The notes under the pieces were generated by a model. It made no database searches. It saw only the letters and a program-made list of their open reading frames with translations, and was not told the origin of the DNA. DNA of 64,000 bases from Bolinopsis microptera. Lineage: Eukaryota; Ctenophora; Tentaculata; Lobata; Bolinopsidae. A program made the translations under genes and the position numbers. This document shows, in pieces, positions 48,391 to 59,500 of this stretch (within the stretch, counting starts at the first letter, position 1; every line of letters starts with the position of its first letter). Location: positions 10,734,901-10,798,900 of the forward strand of contig NC_087082.1 of the NCBI RefSeq assembly GCF_026151205.1. Reading direction: 5' to 3'.

Positions 48391-50982
48391 AATAATAACA
48401 CTAGGTACCTGATGTTGAGAGCATTGCAAGTGTGTACCCAAATAATAACACTAGGTACCTGATGTTGAGAGCATTGCAAGTGTGTACCTAAATAAGAACC
48501 TAAATAATAACACTAGGTACCTGATGTTAAGAGCATTGCAAGTGTGTACCTAAATAATAACACTAGGTACCTGATGTTGAGAGTAGTGCAAGTGTGTACC
48601 TAAATAATAACACTAGGTACCTGATGTTGAGAGCATTGCAAGTGTGTACCTAAATAAACACTAGGTACCTGATGTTGAGAGTAGTGCAAGTGTGTACCTA
48701 AATAATAACACTAGGTACCTGATGTTGAGAGCATTGCAAGTGTGTACCCAAATAATAACACTAGGTACCTGATGTTGAGAGCATTGCAAGTGTGTACCTA
48801 AATAATAACACTAGGTACCTGATGTTGAGAGCAGTGCAAGTGTGTACCTAAATAATAACACTAGGTACCTGATGTTGAGAGCATTGCAAGTGTGTACCTA
48901 AATAAGAACCTAAATAATAACACTAGGTACCTGATGTTGAGAGCAGTGCAAGTGTGTACCTAAATAATAACACTAGGTACCTGATGTTGAGAGCATTGCA
49001 AGTGTGTACCTAAATACTAACCTAAATAATAACACTAGGTACCTGATGTTGAGAGCATTGCAAGTGTGTACCTAAATAAGAACCTAAATAATAACACTAG
49101 GTACCTGATGTTGAGAGCATTGCAAGTGTGTACCTAAATAAGAACCTAAATAATAACACTAGGTACCTGATGTTGAGAGCATTGCAAGTGTGTACCTAAA
49201 TAAGAACCTAAATAATAACACTAGGTACCTGATGTTGAGAGCATTGCAAGTGTGTACCTAAATAAGAACCTAAATAATAACACTAGGTACCTGATGTTGA
49301 GAGCATTGCAAGTGTGTACCTAAATAAGAACCTAAATAATAACACTAGGTACCTGATGTTGAGAGCATTGCAAGTGTGTACCTAAATAAGAACCTAAATA
49401 ATAACACTAGGTACCTGATGTTGAGAGCATTGCAAGTGTGTACCTAAATAAGAACCTAAATAATAACACTAGGTACCTGATGTTGAGAGCATTGCAAGTG
49501 TGTACCTAAATAATAACACTGGGTACCTGATGTTGAGAGCATTGCAAGTGTGTACCTAAATAAGAACACTAGGTACCTGATGTTGAGAGCATTGCAAGTG
49601 TGTATCTAAATAATAACACTGGGTACCTGATGTTGAGAGCATTGCAAGTGTGTACCTAAATAATAACACTGGGTACCTGATGTTGAGAGCATTGCAAGTG
49701 TGTACCTAAATAAGAACACTAGGTACCTGATGTTGAGAGCATTGCAAGTGTGTATCTAAATAATAACACTGGGTACCTGATGTTGAGAGCATTGCAAGTG
49801 TGTACCTAAATAATAACACTAGGTACCTGATGTTGAGAGCATTGCAAGTGTGTACCTAAATAAGAACCTAAATAATAACACTAGGTACCTGATGTTGAGA
49901 GCATTGCAAGTGTGTACCTAAATAATAACACTGGGTACCTGATGTTGAGAGCATTGCAAGTGTGTACCTAAATAATAACACTAGGTACCTGATGTTGAGA
50001 GCATTGCAAGTGTGTACCTAAATAAGAACCTAAATAATAACACTAGGTACCTGATGCTGAGAGCATTGCAAGTGTGTACCTAAATAAGAACCTAAATAAT
50101 AACACTAGGTACCTGATGTTGAGAGCTTTGCAAGTGTGTACCTAAATAAGAACCTAAATAATAACACTAGGTACCTGATGTTGAGAGCATTGCAAGTGTG
50201 TACCTAAATAAGAACCTAAATAATAACACTAGGTACCTGATGTTGAGAGCATTGCAAGTGTGTACCTAAATAATAACACTAGGTACCTGATGTTGAGAGC
50301 ATTGCAAGTGTGTACCTAAATACTAACCTAAATAATAACACTAGGTACCTGATGTTGAGAGCATTGCAAGTGTGTACCCAAATAATAACACTAGGTACCT
50401 GATGTTGAGAGCAGTGCAAGTGTGTACCTAAATAAGAACCTAAATAATAACACTAGGTACCTGATGTTGAGAGCATTGCAAGTGTGTACCTAAATAAGAA
50501 CCTAAATAATAACACTAGGTACCTGATGTTGAGAGCATTGCAAGTGTGTACCTAAATAATAACACTAGGTACCTGATGTTGAGAGCAGTACAAGTGTGTA
50601 CCTAAATAATAACACTAGGTACCTGATGTTGAGAGCATTGCAAGTGTGTACCTAAATAAGAACCTAAATAATAACACTAGGTACCTGATGTTGAGAGCAT
50701 TGCAAGTGTGTACCTAAATAATAACACTGGGTACCTGATGTTGAGAGCATTGCAAGTGTGTACCTAAATAAGAACCTAAATAATAACACTAGGTACCTGA
50801 TGTTGAGAGCATTGCAAGTGTGTACCTAAATACTAACCTAAATAATAACACTAGGTACCTGATGTTGAGAGCATTGCAAGTGTGTACCTGAATAATAACA
50901 CTAGGTACCTGATGTTGAGAGCAGTACAAGTGTGTACCTAAATAATAACCTAAATACTAACCTAAATAATAACACTAGGTAC
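48391..50982. repeat. Giant minisatellite, 50/64-bp units (second block)
   Basis: About 47 further units of the same repeat, with own variants (cactgggtacc, gagcagtgcaag). It ends exactly at the donor of exon 2 of SLC17 copy D (50983). Confidence 0.95.
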
Positions 50983-51474
50983 CTGATATTGATACGTAGG
51001 ATGTAGTCCATAATAAAGCCGTAACTCAGCAACAAAACTATCACATATCTAAACCAGCCCTGAAGAGAGAAAACAACAGGTTAAACACAAACAAGGGATG
51101 AAAAATTGAGAGGCGGTGTTATTTCATTACTAATAATTTACATATCGCGACAGTTTAGGTTCTGGGGAGGGAAAGGTTGTAGTCTGTAAGTGTTTAAGCA
51201 GAAACCTATGTATTCATTAGGCTTGAATAGTTTAATATTTAAATTTTCACCAAAAATGATAATGCTATTAATAGCTGGGCACCATAATTAACCATAGACA
51301 TATGGTGTTTAATAATAAAATAATAAACAAATATTAGATAAATAATAACATATAACTTACGGCTGATTTAACAGAAGTCTTGCTCTGAACGCTGTTCTCC
51401 ACTCCGTCTCCTCCGAGTAACGGAACACTCGAGTCTACAATACCTTCATCTGACATATCATCATAATCCACCAT

Positions 51475-52254
51475 CTTCAAGTGATTAAAAGGTTAAGAAC
51501 AAGTATTTTAATTAGTAAATAAATAATTAGTAACTAGCTATTAAGTAAGTGTGTGTATAACTACTGTTTGAAACTAGAACAAGTGGAGAATAAAAGCTAT
51601 AACATTTCAACATTAACATGAAACTTAATACATAGAACTAGAAGTGACTGTGTTGACATACACATCATCTTGAGAAATAAGATATGTGAATTAAATATAT
51701 TATGAGCTGTTTTGCACCTGTTATGTCGAGAGCATGGCACGAGATAAGAAATGAGAGATAGGACATTTGAAATAAATAGTAAATACGAATTTCAAGAAAT
51801 ATGACACTTTGACATAACAAAATCAAACACAACGCTACATAAAATTATTCAAAGCTACGAATTATATTATTATATAATATAGATACCTACCGGCAACACT
51901 TCATGTTTAACCTATAACTTAAAAGATGGTCGGCCACACGCAAAATAAACAAAACCAAAACAGCTTTATCCTTTAAGATCCTCAAGTAAGCATATTTCCT
52001 CATCATGCGACTTTGTGGATCTTGAATATTGGAGATCAAATTCCACAAAAAAATGTATCTAGTAGATGCTCTGATGAAACTCTACACTGCCATGACTACA
52101 TTTTACTCCAACATCGCCACATTTCTTCCACACACTCCTATTTTTATCTAGACACTTATTTTACTTCGGTGTATTCCAACAGCCACAATGTTACACAAGT
52201 GCAACCAGCCAATTACAGGAAGCCGAAGGATCTTTTTGGCCAGTGACGGTTAAG
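51475..52254. other. 5' flank of SLC17 copy D
   Basis: Should hold the copy D promoter. TTAA at 51541-51544 is the empty counterpart of the FB3 insertion site. No exon of the MAYRNNWFKM type is found here, unlike upstream of copies A to C. Confidence 0.4.
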
Positions 52255-52492
52255 GTAGTGTGTACCATACTTTCTTCGTCCGAGACTTTGCTGCAATGTG
52301 CAGCTCCTCATTTAACCCTCACACCCGATTTCTCGAGTATTCGGCTGAGTAGACCGGGGGGCTGCATAGACCACTCATGATCCTTAGCTGAACGTCGACG
52401 ACGCTCACCCCACGACCAGGCAGTCAGTGGGTTTCGAACTCGCAACCTAACGATTGTAAGACAGGCGTTCTAACCAACTGCGCTACCTGGCG
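52255..52492 (-). mobile_element. tRNA-derived SINE
   Basis: On the minus strand it begins CCAGGTAGCGCAGTTGGTTA, with a pol III A box (tagcgcagttgg, 52474-52485) and a B box GTTCGAAAC (52432-52439 region). The anticodon arm does not fold properly, so this is not a working tRNA. After the tRNA part comes a GC-rich body with gtcgtcgacgttcagctaag and gcagccccccggtctactca. A 20-bp direct repeat (ggcgctacctaggcctaacc) lies just outside at 52489-52528. Confidence 0.7.
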
Positions 52493-52554
52493 CTACCTAG
52501 GCCTAACCTGGCGCTACCTAGGCCTAACAAACTTTAAACTATACACGCATTTAT

Positions 52555-52977
52555 TTGTTCATTGCTAATATCAATCATAGATACCGAACACCACCGATCA
52601 CAGGAGCATTTCATCGAGGGCAAGCAAAAGAACTGCGATATTTGACAATCTATTATGATGTTCACCGCAATGATATTCCTGACAGTTTCGTAACATACCA
52701 GCGGTGTAATAATAGTAATAATCTCTGTAGTCTGTAATGGTTCAAGAGAGTCGCAGCTCCTGACCATCACTGGAATATGACTTCAAGATTCAGGGACAGT
52801 TGCAGAAACCAGCTTCCCGACTTAGATAAAACTGTTCAAGGTTTGCCATTTTGTAATTTCGATATGTCTGGTATCAGTGCGTGGGCAAGAGAGAGACTTC
52901 TTCATTCTGACAATAGTGTCAAGCAGGTAATGGACAGGAGAAATGTCAAAATTCAAGAGAAAGCTTGTCAGCATTGA
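52555..52977 (+). pseudogene. Degenerate coding remnant, unknown
   Basis: Two consecutive plus-strand frames (52555-52737 and 52777-52977) are separated by a stop. The text looks protein-like (KELRYLTIYYDVHRNDIPDS; NFDMSGISAWARERLLHSDN) but I do not recognise a family. It may be a transposon or gene scrap, or chance. Confidence 0.2.
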
Positions 52978-53557
52978 TTGCGTGGTGATACTGGTTTCAT
53001 TTATTTTACTTCAGAATCTAAGTTCAGAACGGTAACCTATAATAATATACACAACTTGAAACAGACTCCACAGATCTGAAAAACTCAATTAATCGGTACA
53101 ATTATAGCATTAATGCTCAAAATACAACCACATATCTAAATTTAATTAAAGTACCACGGTATTATATCTCTCTAAACAACGACTGTCAAAATGGTGTTAT
53201 GACGTCACAAAACTCCTTATAAGGTAATAACGTGGTGTTGCGCCGTCAAAATGGTGTACACTAAATGACAGTTTCACTTTACAGTACCCCTCTGACGTCA
53301 GCTAACTGAGGTAATCTTGCTGGAACAGTGTGTTTGTGTCTGGAGTGCAGGGTTTCATGATTTGCTGGGGCCCGGCATTTCCGAGACTTTGGGGTTGTTG
53401 GGGTGCAGGGATTCAATCACCTGTATTGTAGAGTTTCAGAATTTCAGATATCAGAATTTCAGTTTAACTCGCGAGGTACCTAACAAGTGAGAAAAACGGG
53501 AATTTCCACGTCATTTTGAATTAAGATATTGTGACCGTTTAAAATAACAGGCCCTAA
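52978..53557. other. Intergenic, 3' flank of ABHD13
   Basis: Contains repeated words gtcaaaatggtgt near 53186 and 53247 and tgacgtca-like sites. No gene is supported. Confidence 0.35.
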
Positions 53558-56500
53558 TTAACGTTGTCCATACAGCCACAATAATAATCTACAAACCTCA
53601 GCCAGGAAGCGGTTGAGAGCCTCGTAGTAGCCGTAACATTGCCAAGTCCCATTGTGGGTTCCACTCTCAAAACACTCGATACGCTTCATGGTGCTGCCAC
53701 ATAACTGTGGGGTCAGATCAGCTAATATGTGAGATCAGATCAACTAATTTGTCAATTTGTGGGATCATATCAAATAATATGTGGGATCAGATCAACTAAT
53801 ATGTGGGATCAGATCAACTAATTTGTCAATTTGTGGAATGAGATCAAATAATATGTGGGATTAGATCAGCTAATATGTGGGATCAGATCAGCTAATATGT
53901 GGGATCAGATCAACTAATTTGTCAATTTGTGGGATCAGATCAAATAATATGTGGGATTAGATCAGCTAATATGTGGGATCAGATCAGCTAATATGTGGGA
54001 TCAGATCAACTAATTTGTCAATTTGTGGGATCAGATCAAATAATATGTGGGATTAGATCAGCTAATATGTGGGATCAGAGTAGCTAATATGTGGGATCAG
54101 AGTAGCTAATATGTGAGATCAGATCAAAAGGTTTTAAACCTGAAGGAAATTTAATTTGAGAAAGGTTAATTTAACCTGTTTGGAAGTCCCAGAGTCCAAC
54201 CAATTTCACCATTTTGCTCCAAATTTTCGGCCTTCCCAGTCCCCCATTGAATTTTTCAAAAGTGTTTCTAAACTGCTATAAAAATCTCTCTAAAAAAGCC
54301 AGGTTCAAACATTGTCAGCTTAGGTTGAGGTGCCACTTTTTGAACTTATTTTTTACCTATGGTGGCGTTTACAGTGCAATGCGCGCATCGTGTACACTAC
54401 AGTGCAATGAGCACCAAAGAATTGGTTCAGTACGCGAATCTCCATAAATCTATAAAAAGCTATACAACTAATAAATTAACAACGAAACTCTAAATACCCA
54501 TATATCGTTCAGAGCACCAAGAGAATATTAACTAATTGTACAACACTACAGATCAACTAATGGGATGGAAGCGTTCTAAATGAAAAGCTCAAATGAAGGA
54601 ATGCATTCTACTATTGTACTTATAATAAACCAAGTCTGCTCATACATCCAGAGCAGACTTAGAAATCATCATAATAATATAATAGTTAAGTAAAATACCG
54701 CTATATATAACATTATAATTAGTATGTCGCCTAAATAATTACAAGCATGTGCTCGCTATTCATGTTTATCCAGATCTCTCCGCATTGTTCTTCAACATTT
54801 TCTTAAACTTAGTTTCTTGAATTAAAGTCAAAGCAAGCTCATGAGAGAGGAAAACGCAGATAAAGATCTAACATATTCTAGAGCAAATCAAAGGTTATAT
54901 AATATAATATATTAATTAAGCGGCATAAATCAAATCAGTAAAATGTAAATTTGAATAGGTAAGTAATTAGGGAAGCGGAAGAAGATATTATATAATCAAC
55001 TTACAGTGTATAATGTACAATGTACAATGTATAATCAACTTACAGTGCATAATGTACAATGTATAATCAACTTACAGTGTATAATGTACAATGTACAATG
55101 TATAATCAACTTACAGACTATAATGTACAATGTACAATGTATAATCAACTTACAGTGTATAGATCGCGGGTCATTTTGGGAGGGACGAGTGTATCAGCCA
55201 TACCAGATATGAATAGAGTGGGAGAAGATACCCGTTTTATCTCCTCTACACTCAGAAACTGAAAGAAAACATCATCATCAAAAACATCATCATCAAAAAA
55301 CATTTAAATAATTATAAACAAGAATTTATCTTTGTGTCCATATTTCATTATAAGGGAGTCCTTTGTGTCCACATTTCATTATATTGGAGTCAACGCAAAG
55401 GCAACAAATTAACACTGGTCAAAATATTGCAACACATGGTTAGTGGTTACGGATGTTAAGAATTAAGATGCACCTGAAATCTGAGTGAGGAACAACATAC
55501 CGACCCGGCATTTAATTTAGTAGAGCAGACTCGGTCGTAGAAAGATATTAGAAATTAAAAAGAAGACCGATGTCCCAAATGATCACCCTACCGCATCCTT
55601 TATACTTTATAGAGCAATACTAGTTCAAGTTCAACCGTAACTCTGGAATGGGCACTCCTATACCCTAATGGGCACCCTAAGGGTACTAGTTAGGGGACCC
55701 TGACTAATTCCCAATTAATATTAATAGTCCGACAAGGCGACAAAGTTACTAAGAAATTATTTCTTCTTGAAAAGATGGACGAGCACAGCTGTGCCCAAAT
55801 ACCTAGTCAGACGTCCGGGGGAGGGGGGTGATCTGAAAATCTGCGATTTTAGCGGACGTCCTAAGTAGATGGCCCCCTAGTCAATGACGTAGTTATCAAG
55901 GAGTAAGGTGATAACAAACCGTGCGTGATGGCGCGCGCGGCGTGCGTCGGTACATTACCGAATTGGCCCCAAACCCACACACTAGCCTGGCTCCTTTTCT
56001 CTCTTCACTTAAATTGTTATCATTACTTAACCAATACTTAAATAGTGACTTCTGCCTTTCTGCTACTGCCAATGAAACGAAAGTCATTCACACAGAAATT
56101 AATCTACATTATATTTATAGTTAATGTTAGCACAAGATAATAAGTAAAAAGTCACCCTGCTAACCAATAGTAAATAGTAACCTTGTTTCTGTAGCAGAAT
56201 AAAGGAAGGTATTTAGTTAGAGGGAAGATGACATGTGCCATCTCTGGAATGGAAGTGAAGGTATTCTCCAGGATCAGGGCGAATATCTTGTCTTGATACA
56301 GTTTACTGGCAGACAGGTGAACCGCCACTCCTCCGCCTAAAGTTTTGTAATATTGTATTATCAATAATATAAATATTATTAATATTTACAATACTACACT
56401 ATCAATATCACAATTTAATTTACTTAATTAATATTATTACTTATTTATTTTAGTAATATAGCGGAGAGGTGAACCGCTACTCCTCCACCTAAAGTTTTTA

Positions 56501-59500
56501 ATATTTTATATCAATATTATGAATATTATTAATATTTACTATATTATTACAATATCAATATCACAATTTATTTAATTAATATTATTATTTATTTATTTTA
56601 ATAATATAGCGGAGAGGTGAACCGCTACTCCTCCACCTGTCATTAAATTGAAACTATTTCAGAAGTCCTGTTTAATAATTGATTTCCCACATATGACAAG
56701 AGATATTGGCAGAAACTGCAGTAACTTGTGAAGTTTTGACATTTAGAAAGATTAGACGTGGGCGTTTTTAAAGACTATCCCTTATTTAGAACTTTCATTT
56801 AATAAATTCCAGCATCAGAAGTCATGTTTACGAATTTATTTAAATTACGGGCAAATATCATTCAATTTAAGTCTTATGTTTCAGTACCTATTACTCAAAG
56901 TTAATAAAATTTCAAAGTTAACAGCTCAATAATATAAGGGAGAGATGAACCGCCACTTTAATGACTACTCCACCTGAGTTAAATTGTTACACTTTCCCGC
57001 GTTATGTTTCTATTATTATCGGAAATAACGCGCTCTTTAAAGTTATATTTACCAAGGCTCCGTCCATATACAATAATCCTTCGTCTATCGATATCTTCTC
57101 TTGAAAGAAGAAACTCTAATCCACCCTCAGCATCCATCTTCATTCCTGGATAAGAGTTTATTGGATCAAAAGAAACCCCATGTAGCCTAATTTGAATGTC
57201 CAGTAGAGAGAAATGATACTTTAAGGGGGCCGGGGGGGGTGTTCATCAAAATTCTCTCGAAATCGACTTTATAGTTGTTTCTGATAGAGGGGAGTGATAT
57301 CTATCAGCTGCTTTTGGTCCCATGGAAAAATATTGTTCCTAGCCGAAATTATTGCCGGTCTAAGGTCAGCGCTTATGTGTAATTGTATTGCGCGAGCGAT
57401 TTTCAATCGCAAATTCTGAAAATCGAGTCTAAAAATCTATCTTCTCCCACATTTTTTGAGTAATCACCCTGAAACTTTCAGGATATGTTCTAGGGACCAT
57501 TTAAAAGAGATCACTAGGACAAAATTTTGAGATAGGCCTTTAAAAAATTTTATTCAATTTTGAAAATCTTGGACCTCAAAAAATTGTAAAAAAACGAGGT
57601 CCAAGATTTTCAAAATTGAATAAAAAATTTTTAAAGGCCATCTCAAAATTTAGTCTGAGCGATCTCTTTTAAATGGTCCCTAGAACATATCCTGAAAGTT
57701 TCAGGGTGATTACTCAAAAAATGTGGGAGAAGATAGAATTTTAGACTCGATTTTCAGAATTTGCGATTGAAAATCGCTCGCGCAATACAATTACACATAA
57801 GCGCTGACCTTAAACCGGCGATAATTTCGGCTAGGAACAATATTTTTCCATGGGACCAAAAGCAGCTGATAGATATCACTCCCCTCTATCAGAAACAACT
57901 ATAAAGTCGATTTCGAGATAATTTTGATGAAGACCACCCCCAGCTGGGTAAAAAGTTGTGCTATCGGCTATAAAGTATAGATTCACCATATTCGGATGCC
58001 AGTCCATCACTCTTCCCGAATCCCCTCCACTCTAACAAGAAGATATTGCACCCACAGAAACTATGAAGAGCTTTAGCGTTTATCAGTCGGTGTCCCACGT
58101 TCCCCGCGTTGCCGTGCAGGAAGATAACAGTGGGCGCGGTCGCTAGCTGAGGGAGGGGGGCATGTTAGATACTGCACAGTAAACAAAACCTGATTTACCG
58201 TAGCATTAAAGTCATTGAAATGGCCCATCAAACATAAATACCGCGTCATTTGATTTTAAACTAAGTTTCACACTCTTTAGCAGAGTAGTAGAGCGGTTCA
58301 TTAAGGGGGGAGGGGGGTTCACCCTGATTTTTTGTGAACCTTGGTTTCGAGATAGCAAGTCCGGTGACCAACAAACTAGGACCGGTGACCGAACTTTTGA
58401 GGGGGTCCCGGACCCTAACAGCCAAACGGTGCCCGCGGGGCAGCCACGCCCATATTTGGTCCAAATTAGGCCCAATTTAGCCAAATACCCTAAACATGCC
58501 CAAAATCCAGATTTTAGGTTCTCTACTTGTAGCTAGTGGTCCCCTAAATTCGTAAATGAATTTTCATCAAGATTGGACAAAAAATGACTGAGTTATGAGC
58601 CAAAAACCATATGACCATATTTGGGCATACGCACCAAATTTGATCGATTTTGGCCCATAAATTGGTCAAATATCAATATTTTTGAATGAATCTAACTTTA
58701 TATGGAAGGTAAGCCTATACTACACATTATCTATGATTATCAGCTCAGTAGCTACCTAACTGTGGATTCTGTGTTCAAATAATCGCAAAAAATTAACAAA
58801 ATTGCCCATATCTCAGTTCGCGAAATTTTTTTAAAGGCCTAACTCAACATTTTAATACAAAACGTAAGGTCGAAATGCGATTCTACGTTGATTATGAAAA
58901 TTTCATGTAAAAATATTGAAACCCTATTGAGTTCTATTGTTTTGAGTGAAATCAGTTTTGCAAATATCGCGAACTGAGATATGGGCGGTTTTGTTAATTT
59001 TTGGCGATTATTTAAACACAGAATCCACAGTTAGTTAGATACTGAGCTGATAATCATAGAGAATGTGTAGTATATGCTTACTTTCCATATAAAGTTGGTT
59101 TGATTCAAAATTATTGATATTTGACCAATTTATGGGCCAAAATCGATCAAATTTGGTGTGTATGTCCAAATATGGTCATATGGTTTTTGTCTCATAACTC
59201 AGTCATTTTTTGTCCAATCTTGATGAAAATTCCTATACGAATTAAGGGGACCACTAGCTACAAGTACAGCACCTAAAATTTGGATTTTGGGCATGTTCAG
59301 GGTATTTGGCTAAATTGGGCCTAATTTGGACCAAATATGGGCGTGGCTGCCCCGCGGGCACCGTTTGGCTGTTAGGGTCCGGGACCCCCTCAAAAGTTCG
59401 GTCACCGGTCCTAGTTTGTTGGTCAACTGCTATCTCGAAACCAAGTTTCACAAAAAAATCAGGGTGAACCCCCCCCCCCCCCCCCCCCTTAAGTTCACCA

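Larger units (their letters stand above)
35411..51474 (-). pseudogene. SLC17 transporter, copy D, frameshifted, with a 14-kb intron
   Basis: Exons: 51361-51474, 50983-51059, 36948-37030, 36194-36785, 35411-36070. Exon 1 and 2 are nearly identical to copy C (SSVPLLGGD; DYILRINI). Exon 5 lacks one base near 35944 (ccaccgaagtg where C has ccaccggaagtg), so the frame breaks after GYTS; the rest of the exon is intact in the other frame down to SSRGFGI. This may be a pseudogene or a consensus error. Intron 4 (36071-36193) is 123 bp and stop-free as in C. Intron 2 (37031-50982) is about 14 kb and holds a GPCR, a LINE scrap and the giant minisatellite. Joining exons 1-2 to 3-5 over this distance is inferred from order, phase and the absence of another candidate. 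Confidence 0.65.

Noticed and set aside
39922-50982. Regular repeats looking like a CRISPR array
   Set aside because: No unique spacers exist; units follow head to tail with only variant insertions, and the context is animal introns.
52400-52492. tRNA gene (Val-like anticodon)
   Set aside because: A and B boxes are good but the anticodon stem does not pair and a long SINE body follows.
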